A DNA stretch of 64,000 nucleotides, taken from contig CM049312.1 of the NCBI GenBank assembly GCA_026874595.1, forward strand, positions 57,537,429 to 57,601,428. The letters run 5' to 3'. The notes beneath the pieces were generated by a model. The model made no database searches and was not told where the DNA came from. It saw only the letters and a list, made by a program, of their open reading frames with translations. Numbering within the stretch: position 1 is the first letter of the stretch; every line of letters begins with the position of its first letter. A program made the translations under genes and the position numbers. The DNA is from Sipunculus nudus (lineage: Eukaryota > Annelida > Sipuncula > Golfingiida > Sipunculidae). Shown here one piece after another: positions 39,061 through 51,709 of this stretch.

Positions 39061-40817
39061 GGGGGGGGGGGAGGGTAGAGATTTCCACACTCTGGCCCAT
39101 GGACTAAATCTTACACGTATTCACAATATTATTTTGTGACGCTTAATGTAATAGTTGTTTCACTTCACCTCATACAAGCATCTTCCTCACATAGCATTGG
39201 CCAGACCACCAGTTAAAGAAGTTTATCTAAATACTAATGTAAATATGTTTTTCCTCAACACCAGATCTTCCCGTGTACTTGCTGAATTTTTACCTCATAC
39301 AGCTGTTCAGCCAGTTAAGGCACGTGATCATTCTACAAGAAAAGGCCGGGGTAACCATGGAGATGGATTCGATTGTACTATTTTGTGTAAACTCCCCAGC
39401 CAAAGCCTAATGATAATAACCGGTTGTGTGGGGCTTTTTGTTATGGCATGGACGACCTCTGCAGTGCAGTTTTCGGCATAACCAGTGTCAGAACTAAAAG
39501 AAGGCCCCATCGGCAAAACTGAATAATATATATTTACTGAGACGTGCTTTCATGGCTAGATATGGGGATAATCGTAACGTAATTATTATAGTTAGACCGC
39601 TTAAGCTCCATTAACAGCGAAATAGTGCATTTTATGATAAAAGCATGGAATTTTCAGGCACTCTTGTGGCACTGCATTTTTAGAGGGAGTTCTTTATGTG
39701 GTAATGATCGGAGTCGGTGTAATGACTTTGAGCGACCCCCCTACCCCCAGAATTAGCCTGAACCAAATAGTAGGTTCCGTATTGTTCACATCCCCCCCCC
39801 CCCCACCTCAGATAAATTATGAATTCTTATGCTTTTATCTAATAAGACTTCAGTCACAGGTGCCGTTTTCATCAAACGTGTATCAGAATAAATGGTGCCA
39901 GAACATGTTTCAGTGTCTTCGTAACTGAACGGATCATTTTTTTTTTTTTTTTGGCTAAAAACTGTTATCCATCTCCTGTAGGAGACATTAACAAGACACC
40001 CTATCATTACTTCAGCTGATGTCCGCAGCCACCGTTTTAATTCCCGGGACTAGGTGACCCCACTCTCCTTATTTCCCACAAGCGCCTCCGGTTTATTCAA
40101 GGTTGTCAAGGAGGGAAATGACGTGTAACTTAGGACGATTGCATGATTGATTACCACAAGTTGTATTTTAAATTTGAAACAGATGGACAAACACCAAACT
40201 CTGTGTGTGCGAGCTCCATAATGAGATTCATATTTAAATCTGCCATATTTTAATTACAACACTACGACAAATGTTCTATTAATATTCATATCATCGTTCG
40301 TATTATGATTGATGATTGTATTCTAGTTATTTAAAAGCGTAGAAGTGCATGTATTTTCATTGACTTTACAAAATAAGTTATTATTATTATTTTTTATTAC
40401 CCGTCAAGATTCATATGTTCATTTGTACTTGTAAACGAAAATCTTGCGACCATTCTAATTGAGGGTCTGCCTAAGGCCGAGTTTTGAGCCGTTCAGCCTG
40501 TGCTTAATCCTTTGCCTTGTACCAAGCTATAAGAAAAAGGAGGCTCGTGAAGTTGTGGCAACATTGATGTGAAGGTCGATCATGTGTTTCTCAAGACGTG
40601 GTTTTGATCCTCTTACTTTGAAATAACATATGACGTTAACGTTTCGCATGGAAAAATTTAAAATTAAAATGAAGGTTTTTTTAATGTTTCAGTCGTATAT
40701 ATTGTTATCGAAACAAAGTTGGACATTTTATCCTTGCGTTTGTTAAATTTCAGGATTACGCAAAAATAACAGAGCCGATTACCATTAAATCTCTTGGAAA
40801 GCTTGAACAAGGAAGGT

Positions 40818-40850
40818 CATATATAAAATAAATATCGCTTTGCCTTGGCG
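40818..40850 (+). promoter_or_regulatory. Alternative TATA box for the secreted-protein gene
   Basis: CATATATAAAATAAATA about 80 bp before the ATG at 40902 could drive transcription directly without the upstream exon. The following GCCTTGGCGGAGGTATGCG is the end of a dispersed repeat, so the TATA may be fortuitous. TTTTACAG just before the ATG looks like a splice acceptor, which favours an upstream exon. Confidence 0.25.
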
Positions 40851-40899
40851 GAGGTATGCGTTCTACGAAGTCAATTCTAGTATTATTTATATTTTACAG

Positions 40900-41141
40900 G
40901 AATGAAGTGCCTGACAGCCACGTTTCTGCTGAGCGCCTTATGCCTGTGCACGTGCTTGAGCACAAGTCATAGTTGCGGAGAGGATCCTATGACGTACGTC
41001 CGGTGGTTGGCCAAGCTCAACGGTAAATGGGTATTTTTTTTTTTCTTAAACACTATATTTCCTCTTACATGTCCCTCCCCTCCCTACTATCAAATCACCG
41101 GTTATTTTTAAAATTGCTGTCTTTCTCTCACTCTCTCTGTC

Positions 41142-41197
<56 letters not shown>

Positions 41198-42810
41198 TCT
41201 GTAAATAGAAATATTGAATGTAGGAAATGTGCTTTATATACGAGATATATATACTTAAAGCTAATGTTGTTTTACCCAGAGCGATATCTGCTTCAGGAAG
41301 TCATAATTAAAATTGCTAATCGCACGAATTGACACCATCATTATAATTTTTTTTTACTAACCGTAAAGACCACGGCTTGAAAGATTGGCCAATGCATAGT
41401 CTCCTCCTCGATACCCCCCCCCCCCCTTTTTCCCCCCAGCTTTTCCCTAAATTTGATTGTTCATTTGCAAGACCTGAAAATACCTGCACGGTGGCTGATT
41501 TAGGACACAGTGATATCTCGAGTTATCTCCAGAGCTCAAGATATTTTTTTCAGACAAGCAAAAGAAACATGAAATAGTAAACACGGAAGAAGCAACGGCT
41601 GGAACCTTGTTAAATCTTATATTTTTTAGTTGCGTGATACGGCCACCAGGTGGCGTGCGCAGTGTGTTTATATTTTGGGCTACTGATCGCCCCCGGTGGA
41701 AACTTTTTTCCACTCATACACAGGAGTAAGCAAACGGGTTAAGATCTGAATATTGTCTGATACCGTTATGTTTTAAATTAATTATCATAAAGTATATCCC
41801 CCTATAACTTGTCGCAAGCTGTATATCAAATGACTGTACCAACTCAAACGGAGACCTATACTTCTAAATCAGCCACCGTATACCTGCCTTCTTCGGGTCT
41901 TATTTTCTTGGAAGCATAACAAAGCCGCTTCCCCTTTTCCCATCTCATGGCACCATATCATCCATGTCTTTAAATATATGGATCTGAAGGGAAATTATGC
42001 CAATAAATGTTTAAAAAGAATTTCTTATGTTTAGCTTTGTGTAGTATTATATAGTTGTAGTCAGCTCAAAATCACGACTTTCCATTTTATTTGTATTTGT
42101 TTTATATGTTAATAAACTGATACTGGTAGTTTGTTACTTTTTACGTTACAAACAAGCAAAAGCAAGTAATAATATGATGAATACAAAACAAACAGTAGTC
42201 ATCAGTTAATGCTAATGTAAATTAAACTTTAAATTTTGACAAGTTTTCGCGTATTACAGATTGTAATATGTTGTGTCTCGTTTGTCTTTTAGCATTGTCA
42301 CCAAAAGAAATCCTGGTTATTGTAAGGCGAGATTATAATCAGTTGTTTAGTAAATTGTCGAGAGAAATACGGGGTTATAACAACTGCATCAAACTAGCTG
42401 AACTGACCCATGTCCGTAAGAGAGTTTTCAGCAAACAAACAGACAGACAACTACCGTTTCCGTATCAATCGACGAGTTGGATTTCTACACTGGGTGATGC
42501 ACTGAACGTTCGGGAAAGGAAAGCAATTTTACTGCATTCGTTGTCTTCATTTCCAAGAGAATATTCCGCGACAAATATTTACACGACACCGCAAGAAGTG
42601 GAAGGAACGGCAACAGACGGGACGAGAGCCGCAACGCCCTACGCCATTTTCAAACCTGACATGCCGGAAAATGACCAAAGTGTAAACGTAATGGCCGAGA
42701 CTAGCGCTGTGACCAGTACACTGCCTGATAACAGATTGTCTCTGTTACAACATATTGTGGCGATGCTGAATGCACAGAAAATGGGTAATACTGACAAAGA
42801 GAAGATATAA
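40900..42810 (+). CDS. Unrecognised small secreted protein (prohormone-like), exons 40900-41022 and 42293-42810
   Basis: Not recognised. The first exon follows TTTTACAG and encodes a classic signal peptide, MKCLTATFLLSALCLCTCLS, then SHSCGEDPMTYVRWLAKLN; it ends G|GTAAAT in phase 1. The second follows TTGTCTTTTAG and runs LSPKEILVIVRRDYNQLFSK to the TAA at 42808. The product is 212 aa, or 214 aa if the ATG at 20764 is used. After signal cleavage only two Cys remain (C27 and C74 in the 214-aa numbering), so at most one disulphide. Basic sites at RR (54-55) and RKR (84-86) could be prohormone-convertase sites, but there is no amidation Gly before them. The C-terminal half is Thr/Ala/Pro-rich. 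AATAAA at 43042 could end the transcript. Convergent with NOS. Could also be a non-hormonal secreted protein. Confidence 0.6.
41119..41200. repeat. (CT)n array
   Basis: CTCTCTGT-interrupted CT array in the intron of the secreted-protein gene, about 100 bp after the donor. Confidence 0.97.
42293..42810 (+). CDS. 3' coding exon of the secreted-protein gene
   Basis: A 518-nt exon with visibly higher GC and steadier codon use than its flanks. Contains YNNCIKLAEL, HVRKRVFSK, LPFPYQSTSW and a C-terminal hydrophobic helix (LSLLQHIVAMLN). The ATG at 42268 upstream is in frame but lies before the acceptor and is probably not used. Confidence 0.6.
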
Positions 42811-43041
42811 TGAGCATAAAACGCGCCAACGCATGCCCATGCGCATGCGTCGCACCACACTTCCTTGTTAATATTATTCCCAAGTACATATATTTGCAGA
42901 CGTCACTGAGTATTAATGTCTACCTATAGAGCAGACCGTCTTATGTAAAGTGATAAAATACAATTATATTTATAACATCTTTCCTAAATTAATTACGATA
43001 CGTTACGTTTCATTCAAACATAATCCAGAACACATGGCCAA

Positions 43042-43047
43042 AATAAA
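43042..43047 (+). terminator. Candidate poly(A) signal of the secreted-protein gene
   Basis: AATAAA 232 nt after the stop, within CCAAAATAAAGCG; the first canonical signal downstream. Confidence 0.35.
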
Positions 43048-44279
43048 GCGAATAGTCAGATTAATAAATCTTGTATACAGAAACGAGTGAAGATTGCTTA
43101 GAATAGGTATTTTTGTCGTTTTTTACGTGTTTGGTGTACATTTTTAAGTGTCATGTTGAACGATCACTAAACAGAGCCTAATTAAATTAATTAATTAGCC
43201 ATTCTGTTGGTTGGCGAAGATAGATTGTTGGATTCACCCATATATACCGATACCATGGAACACCTCAGATGGTATCCAAGGTACCACAACGAACCATAAC
43301 TAGATATGAAAAGAATTTCAGTCTATATATGGCAGATAGTATCACAAAAAATTGTCTTGTAGTATATCGTATTCAGTCATAACGCCGGTTTAAGTTTCGA
43401 TAGTTAAATATAGTAAAGTTCTGTCGTTAGCTTGTGATAGGTAGCATAAGATTGAAATTCTAGCTTTCTTTTTGTTGACGTATACATATTATATTTTTGT
43501 GATTTTCAGTTTCGCTGTGAGCTATGCAAAGATGTTCGTCTGTATAGTTTCTAAAATATGCGATTGTGTCATAAATCCTGGCCAAGTATTTAATGAGTTT
43601 CTTTCTAATAAACTAATTTCAAATTGTCCTGGGTATATATTGCTGCATAGTGCAAGCTGTTGCCCGTTTGCCTGTAAATCATAGATGATCACTACATACA
43701 TAGGTAACGATGATAACCTTAATGATAACGAGGTCATATGTGAACAAAATCGAGGCCATGTGTGAACGAAAAGGAGACCATGTGAAATAAACAGTTGTCG
43801 TCTGCATTCCTTTTTGTTCCCTTTGCAACTTTTATCTTTAAAAATCTCTGAGAATAAAAGGAAAAGTTGGAGCCACGTTGAGAAGAGTGAAACCGGTAAA
43901 TTATACAAAACTTTATCTTTAAAAAGATTTCATGTGAGCACCATAATCTCCTTTAAAATATTTCCTGATTGTACAACGCAAAACACATAATAGTTACAAC
44001 GATAATAAATTATCCGGCACCTGTAATATCAAGTTACGTCAGTTCCAGTAATGACAGACTTTTGTGAGAAGAAAAGTATCAATAATTTTCCAAAGATCAT
44101 GCATCAGACAACATTTAAGGTTTTCTTTTATTGTCCCATTTTTCTCCTTATTCTGTTTCATGACATATGGACTGTTTTTCTTTTTCTTTGGTCCATTTCA
44201 GTATTTAGTTTTGATTGTATAAATTTATCTTTTTTATTGGAAAGAGAATACAACAAAAAAAACTTCCAAGACTCAAAAG

Positions 44280-44283
<4 letters not shown>

Positions 44284-44332
<49 letters not shown>
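44284..44332. repeat. (TA)n array
   Basis: Pure TA, about 48 bp. Confidence 0.97.
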
Positions 44333-44336
<4 letters not shown>

Positions 44337-44726
44337 TGTCAGGATTTTCCTACCATGCTTTAAAGGAAATGTTATTAATATAAACCCTCTCACCTGCCTC
44401 TATCTATAAAGTAACACAGTTTCTATATATTTAAATATCGAGTCGTTGAGAGTCAATAGCTGCTCATTTGTTGCCATCACAACCGCTTGAAACGCGACAC
44501 CAAAGCAGCAGGACCTTCGTACGTTATGCGGTATTTGGGTCTTAGTATTGTTCATAAAACGATGAAAATAGAAAAGGAAGTCTGTCAACTGCTCCCGTGT
44601 TAATGGGTTATGAAAATGGTTGTGTAGTCAGGTCGATAGTCTCTGTGGGAGGGGTGACCTTTTATTCTTGATGTTTTTTTCTCCTTCTTCAACCATTAAA
44701 CGGCATGCGTTTATTCCAGAACAACC

Positions 44727-44748
44727 ACCCCCCCCCCCCCCCCCCCCC
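44727..44748. repeat. Poly-C run
   Basis: About 21 C in a row; other C or G runs of 9-14 lie near 15880, 17401, 36501, 39057, 39792, 41416, 48905, 52967 and 60849. Confidence 0.95.
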
Positions 44749-45164
44749 GCCAGGCATTCATGATAAAGACAACAATTTCTGATAGGGAAAACTTTAGTGT
44801 AAAAGTTGTTTATAAATGTGAATTCTTATATCGGCAAAAAATTAAACTTGTTATGTCTAGATTTATGGCTGCAGTAATTGACACATATTTCATTGTAAAG
44901 CTCCTGAAACTCGAAATCAGTAAATTTCTACTGAACGTAAAAATAATTTTTTTTTTGCGATAGGTCAAAATTGCGGTGCCTTGGAATCATTTGCCTGACA
45001 TTTCCGAACTGCCTTGGTTTCGCGGGTAGTAAAATGGCGTCTACTTTGATTTGTCAACCTATCTTGATAATTACATGTCAACACAATACATGTATTTTTA
45101 ACAATAAACAGCCACTGGAATTGGCAGCTTTCAAGTGTAGTTCTTCGTACATGTGACCAGTGAC

Positions 45165-45225
45165 CCACCCTTCCGCCAGAGGTCGTTTCTACTCAAAACG
45201 AATCTTTTCCTGATAGGCAATACTT
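45165..45225 (+). repeat. Fragment matching the 25.3-kb repeat end
   Basis: CCTTCCGCCAGAGGTCGTTT, TACTCAAAAC and TTTTCCTGATAGGCA match 25280-25330 in order. A short remnant. Confidence 0.55.
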
Positions 45226-45697
45226 GTTTTAAATGTTTAACTTTTTAGAATTAAGATTTGTCAAATTTCCAAGAACTATTTTATGTTTGCATTTTAAAAG
45301 CGCGTGGGTGCAAAATAAAATCCTTACCACGAAAACACCCATGTTTATGTTATTTGCCTTGAAATAATTCTTATCCAACAAATTTGAGCGGTACACATTA
45401 CTTTCTTCACCAAATGTATACCTACGCCGTCTGTATATTTTTATTCCGATTCTGGGCAGTGTGACCAGGGACCTTGACCTTTGCCCTCCGCTCAGCCTGC
45501 CAAGGACAACCATTTCCCACAGCTCTGTTTTTCAGATTCAATGGCCAAATATTTTAATAATGGGCTATTTCTGTATTGATTAAAACTGCTGCAGGAAAAT
45601 TCATCTGCACCCGGACGAAAAAAACGCATAATGTAAGTAAAGGTACCTCCTTCAAAGACAGTATTGCGCCAGTTTCATCATTCTGAGGCTCGAAACT

Positions 45698-45708
45698 ATA
45701 TATATATA

Positions 45709-45750
<42 letters not shown>

Positions 45751-45785
45751 TATATATATATGTATATATAAATATAATAAATATT

Positions 45786-45838
<53 letters not shown>
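45698..45838. repeat. Complex (TA)n array
   Basis: Several TA blocks with AACTATATA and TAAATATAATAAATAT interruptions. Confidence 0.95.
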
Positions 45839-45840
<2 letters not shown>

Positions 45841-46861
45841 GCACACACATGGTCCCTAAATCATAACAGCTGGTAATCTTTGACTTGCCTGCCAAACATT
45901 TAATTGCATTAATCGGTTGCACTTAAAATTGTAACAGTAAAATGAATGGTGCGAGTATTCAAGATATACTGTCAAAATCATATTTTTTTAAGGTCACCGT
46001 CTCCTTTTTGGTCATTCTGGCTCAGAATTTTACCTCCGTTACAGGGCGGCAGCACAAGTTTATTCTTTTTCAACTAGGCTCGGTATACCGCACCTGCGGG
46101 TCCTGGGTGTGTAAGCAACCCCACTTTTGAGTCATAACATTATTTTGTGCCAAGTGAAGCTTGCGGAGCGTCTTGTCAGAAAGACCCAGGAGAAGACCAT
46201 TCTGATAATACAGCTGTGATGGGACTGTGGCATTGACGACTTTTGCACAGATCTGACACGTAAAAAAGGATTCAGAATATCAAGAATAAAGAAGAATAGA
46301 ATTCACATTTATTGCCAGATTAAAGTCATTTAAGTCATTTTGCTTATGACGTCACACTTTGCACCAGCCAATCACATCAGCGCCCTGTCTCCGTTCTTGA
46401 TGCATGGCACTGCAAATAACACCACCACATGCCATTAGGTTAGCCTTACCTTCTACCACGCTCTCGGCGTGAAAACAAAATTTATCAGATACTGTAAAGT
46501 AGTTACGCTGTTTTTCGGCAAAGCTTTCGTTAATATCATATAAAACGCAGACTCTTCCAGTCATTAATTGTGAAACTTTTTCTTCATAAATGGCAGGCAC
46601 CTCACCTCAAGCCTCACCACAGCCTGTTCCAGATATGATAACCTCATGAAAACAACTTGTCTTTATAAGAATTAAAGTGGAAACTAATTAACTGTCGTGT
46701 CGGGACCGTAAGATTGGCAGTGAGGAAAGCTTCTTCGTTTTTCTTCCAACATGGCTGTTCACAGTCAACGTGCGTCTTTCTACCTTTAACCTACGAGAGC
46801 GCCAACCTTATTGAGTGCGCTCTATACCAAACTAACCAATAGAGATTTAAACCTTTAACAA

Positions 46862-46910
46862 ATAGGAGTTTTAACATTTTAGCAAATAGGAGTACAAATG
46901 TAATTGTATG

Positions 46911-46958
<48 letters not shown>

Positions 46959-46978
46959 CATATGTACTCCTATTTACT
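46862..46978. repeat. Fold-back element centred on (TA)n
   Basis: AAATAGGAGTACAAATGTAATT on the left pairs with AATTACATATGTACTCCTAT on the right across a (TA)n core of about 40 bp. It can form a long hairpin. A partial third AAATAGGAGT lies just upstream at about 46858. Confidence 0.75.
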
Positions 46979-47779
46979 TCATACATACGCCTGTATATTT
47001 ATCTCTATATACACATATCACTTTAAATGAGGTCGAATATGAGAGAGTAGTTGATGTTGATCAATAATCGATAGGTTATAACAAGAGAGTCCGGCAGACT
47101 TTTTATTAATAAAACACTAAGCAAAAGACGAAGCAAGGAAGCTGGTGTTTTGCAAAATAAATGAAAATTGATTAGATAAGCGTTCCATTTAATTATTTAG
47201 TTTATCAACTCCAACCGCATGCCCGTGTAAAGATTGAATGGGTTACCTCTGAAAAAAATATTGATTTTGACGGCAATTACCGCTTTTGCTTATCAGCGAA
47301 GCTAGTATTCTAACATTGAACGATTAAGACATTTAAAATATCTATCTTTTTGACTTAAGTAAGCTTTAATAATATTTTAGTTCAACGCAACGTCTCGTTG
47401 GCACCCCAATCAAATATATACGAATGTACTAAGGAATTACCCAGTTTTATTGCCTAACTCAAACATTATGTGTTTCACTTAATGGACACAAGACGGCGCT
47501 GAGATACAATAGAGGTTTTACCGTTATTATTAATGAAGACTTATTTTGAAGTACCCCATTGTAATTTTGTCAACGGGCATATGAAGCTTTTTAAATTATC
47601 AAGTCTATAACAGGTGGATTGTGCGACACCTGGTGCAGAAATCTGGAGCATGAGTCAACCATACTTGAAATATACCCATTACTGGAAAAGGAGAACGCTC
47701 TACAAAGACAGCGGTGTGCATAAACATAACATTACAATAATCTGAACAAATTATAACACTAGCAACATTGAATTAATTA

Positions 47780-48158
47780 CTGTGATTGCCTTCATTTTCG
47801 TGGGGTTAAAATTTCGCGATTTCCAACTTTTCAGTGTTTCGCAAGGGTATCATTTTCGCGATATCACTATATAAAGACCTACACATTTATACGTGTGCTA
47901 AATTTGCACAGGGACAGAAGATATTTTCGACCGAGTGGAATTTATTGTTTGTCAATTGCAGATAATTTTAAATATCTGATATAATTAAAATAGCAACCTT
48001 TGAGCATACATCTTTTCTTTAATCATAATATCATTTTTTTACCATCAATTTGCCTTCGACGATGGGACCTCTTATTTCCGGAGGATTAATTTTCGCGATA
48101 CTTTCCGTTTCGCGAATATCGCGAATTTGAAACCCCGCGAACAAAAAGACAATCACAG
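47780..48158. mobile_element. TA-flanked MITE (Tc1/mariner-like)
   Basis: Starts CTGTGATTGCCTT and ends, read inward, CTGTGATTGTCTT, with TA on both outer sides (47778-47779 and 48159-48160). The inverted homology continues as TTCG(T/C)GGGGTT and TTCGCGAT. 379 bp with no coding capacity. TA duplication is the hallmark of Tc1/mariner transposases. Confidence 0.8.
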
Positions 48159-48968
48159 TATTCTTAGTTTGCAAAAGTTTGATGAATTTGACAGTTTCCA
48201 CGCCTAAACGCTAGGGTAATAATCTAACTGATAATAAATGGAAATTTTCTGCCAAATGTGACTGCATTCAGTATTTTGTAGGTCAACTGGAATACATTTA
48301 TCAAATACCACATAAGTTAAGAGGTCAATTGTTCATCCATTTTTGTTGGGTTGTTTTCCACATATGTCCTTCAAAATTTTCAATATATTTTACAAAAAGA
48401 AGTGCCACATCAAATTAAACATTGTATGCGGATAAGTGTGCGCTCAGTGAGTGGTGTCTTGTTCTTGCGTAGTAATATAGTGCACAACTTGGTTGATCAA
48501 ACACTCCTCAACTTCTGAAAAGCAACTCAACCATATGGTTCTCTATCTACCGGTTTAGGACACAGTATTAATGTTTCCGCACCAAAATAAATCCCAGAAC
48601 TAATAAACTTGGTTGCAACTGCGATAAACAATACCGTATCTAATCAAAGTTTTACACACACACACACACAAACGGAAATGTCTGCTTTGCACATAATTTC
48701 CGGTGAAAGTAAGCAGGACATTTTACACCTCATCATACACATCATACTCATCCAAGGCTTGTCTGTAGGCATGGCAACGAGGAGGCGATGGTGTTGGCAG
48801 AAGTTTACGCGGACAGGTACTCTACAAGAGAGTTTTTAGGGCTGATGTGGGTTACCATTAATATCAGGGGCATAGCCAGGGGATTTATCGAAAGGGCGAG
48901 GGGCGGGGGGGGGGGGGTGCCGGAATATGCCTGCTCAGCAAATACATGTAGTTAATATATGCGTGTGC

Positions 48969-48972
<4 letters not shown>

Positions 48973-49019
<47 letters not shown>
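48973..49019. repeat. (TA)n array
   Basis: Pure TA, about 45 bp. Confidence 0.97.
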
Positions 49020-49020
<1 letters not shown>

Positions 49021-49894
49021 TTACGGAAAGTTGTATACTCTTCTCTACAGGGTACAGCGCCCCAGTTCACGTACAGGAAAACTCAATTAGTGGAAAAAAT
49101 TTCACTGCACGCAATGCTCTTATATCTTGGATTTTTAGGAGATTGGGAAAGATTACATCAAATGCAAGCATCATCTGCAATAACGAAGATAAACAACAAC
49201 TTTTTTTTTATTTTCAATAATTTTTATTTAAAAACAAGAACATAAAATATAATTTTAATTTTAAAATAATTTTTTAATTTATTACCACTTTTGCACGGAG
49301 AGACGCCCACATCAAGAATAAAAAATGCATATTTTGAGCTGAAGTGTACAAAGATGTGAAAAAAATATTCCTGTTTGTGACTAAAATCATTGAAAGGCAC
49401 GGAGTCAATGTAATACAGGTCAACTGTGAAAAAAAATATATTGAAACTATTGTCAACATACATGATTGACCATGCATAAACAGAGTTCTGCAGGGAGAAA
49501 ATGGTTTTACCACAACATCTAGGTATATCAATATCATAATATCATAAGTCATCGTGGCTCTTCAAAAAGGGCTTCATATGCTTTTTTCATAAGCTCTCTT
49601 TTAACAAGATATAGGTCATTTCTGATAAATAATATCGCATTAATTACACAATAACACATGCATCATGGATAACGAGGTTGTATACATAAAATATCTATAA
49701 ACCTATACAAGCTGCCATAATAATATTTAACCGTACTCATTCTAACACAACAAATATAAACACCAGAGAAAATAAATGTAACGGTAAATAAGCTGAGCTG
49801 AACAGAAAAAAACTAAAAATTTGTACTCAGAGAGCGCTATCCTGTGCCAAAGCAGCTCATTACCCCCATATGGCATTGTCAGAAATGCAGCACT

Positions 49895-50095
49895 TTTCCT
49901 GGATCCAGACGGCGATCCGGATCACCCCCAAAATTTAATCATTTGTTCCTAATATTATTGCCGAGTAAATTAATGACTTTACGAATTTCATCAAAATCCA
50001 TTTATAACTTTGCCAGTTATTTTGCTAACAGACAGACAGGAAAACAAACCGACGCCACCAAAAACATAACCCCCGAGGTAAATATACAGAAGCAG
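49895..50095 (-). repeat. GGATCCGG-type repeat, inverted fragment
   Basis: GGATCCAGACGGCGATCCGG, ATTTCATCAAAATCCATTTA, GACAGACAGG and CCCCCGAGGTA form the reverse of the same kind of element. The repeat end GCCTTGGCGGAGGTATGCG at 40843-40861 is another short piece of the family. Confidence 0.55.
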
Positions 50096-50574
50096 ACATT
50101 ATACTGCCAACAGGGGCGTCAATATAGCAAGGGGTGATGGTCTATGTTATCTCTTACAAATTGCAAACGAATTATAGTAATAAATAAAAGTAAAGACTTT
50201 GGCTCCATTTATGAGTTTACTATATGAAATATTATATCTAAACCTGGTTTAGAATTAACATATACATGTACTGGAAGTCATCCCACCCACTCTGGTTGAC
50301 GATAACTGTCACTAAGTGGTCGGAACCGTAATACAGACGTGAAGACACAATTTGTTTTCTCTCAAATGTTAAAAAAAAACTATTGGATCTGTTTAAGAGT
50401 TCCCTTTTGGAATCTATTGCTTGTACCTGGTTTAATTTAACAAACCCTACAAAGCTGGCTCACAAGCCCGAACAAGGACCTGAACACAGCAGACGTAGGT
50501 ATAAGCAGTGCGCCTGCTCGTGGACAAAAATCTATGGGTAGGTATGAAAAGAATACAATGTAACACCAAAGACC

Positions 50575-50651
<77 letters not shown>
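50575..50651. repeat. (TA)n array
   Basis: TA repeats with single ATAC and AAAT interruptions, about 1.1 kb past the NOS stop. Confidence 0.97.
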
Positions 50652-50659
<8 letters not shown>

Positions 50660-51664
50660 TTTGTCACATTATGTTCTTTTCATATCTACATCTTACAGTG
50701 CCTTACTGATGATACAAACTTGCCAGGCAATTTTTTAAGTTGGATAAATATTTCTTCATAAATTCAGCTTCAGAGGTTCACCTGCGCGATACATGTCCAG
50801 AGAGATGATGCACTGCGCTATACGTGTATTTAAACCCGACGGACATTACATTACTGGTATTACATTACAACAGATAACTGTGCAGCATATAAATAGTGCA
50901 ACAGAACACATTGAGTAAAAACGTAAACCGTTGAATGGCTACTGAAGTTCAACTGAACGGACGGTTACTCTTTGTTGCCACAACTTGTTCAGGTCTTCTG
51001 CCAAATATTTCCATAATAAACCAAATTTACAATAAATGAATACCAACACGCCATTTTGAATGCCTGAGAATTGGTCATTATAGAAAACACTGAAAGGTTA
51101 TTTTTTAAACACATACTTAAATGTTATTAACTAACTAGAAAAAAACAAACATATTCTTTACATCTTCGTTTTATACATGAACAATTAACATCTCATGCAA
51201 ACGATGATAATAATTTTGCGGTTTGTACATACTCATACTTAAAAATAATTTCACATTTATGAATGAAAATATTTGGCATTTTTACGCACACGCAAGTAAC
51301 AACTGTTTGCATCGTCAAAATCATATTATCAGGAAAATGTATATCATAAATATAAATTGATCATTGGCGGTCGAGGGGAAACACGTAACAATTTCTTGTT
51401 TACATGTACATTCACAATACAGATGTGATTAACTGTGACTGCTCAAAACTCCTTGCACAGCAAGAGAGATCCGTATTAGAAAAATAAAGCACACCTAATC
51501 TGTATAAAACACTGTGTATTACACTGTATATATAACATAATTGATAAAAAATATCTGTATAATGTAATACATGTACATCTCTCTGAGTGACCATGACGTC
51601 ATCACTGTCACTGTATATGGCTTTTTGGAATTTCAATTGCAATTAATGTATCTTCATATTTATA

Positions 51665-51670
51665 TTTATT
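51665..51670 (-). terminator. Candidate poly(A) signal of NOS
   Basis: TTTATT on the plus strand (AATAAA on the coding strand) lies 40 nt after the stop codon, in an AT-rich tract. It is the nearest canonical signal; a longer 3' UTR cannot be excluded in such AT-rich DNA. Confidence 0.35.
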
Positions 51671-51709
51671 TTTTTATTTCTTTTGTTTTTTTCATATAAA
51701 AATATTATG

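Larger units (their letters stand above)
20768..40899. other. Proposed first intron of the secreted-protein gene, or intergenic DNA
   Basis: No recognised coding exon. Carries many mobile-element remnants (listed separately). Stretches 20800-22090, 25700-27140, 31750-32180, 34340-35100 and 39130-40810 show nothing assignable. The intron assignment depends on the 20764 ATG being joined to 40900. Confidence 0.4.
42811..51709. other. Intergenic region between two convergent genes
   Basis: Lies between the secreted-protein stop and the NOS stop. Contains (TA)n arrays, a TA-flanked MITE, a fold-back element and dispersed repeat pieces. No exon recognised. Stretches 43050-44000, 47000-47760, 49200-49880 and 50700-51650 show nothing assignable beyond the possible NOS 3' UTR. 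Confidence 0.6.

Noticed and set aside
39155-39481. 108-aa plus-strand frame
   Set aside because: No recognisable domain and no splice or promoter support; likely chance.
43522-43908. 128-aa minus-strand open frame
   Set aside because: No motif, no signal peptide, composition like random AT-rich DNA; overlaps an equally meaningless plus-strand frame.
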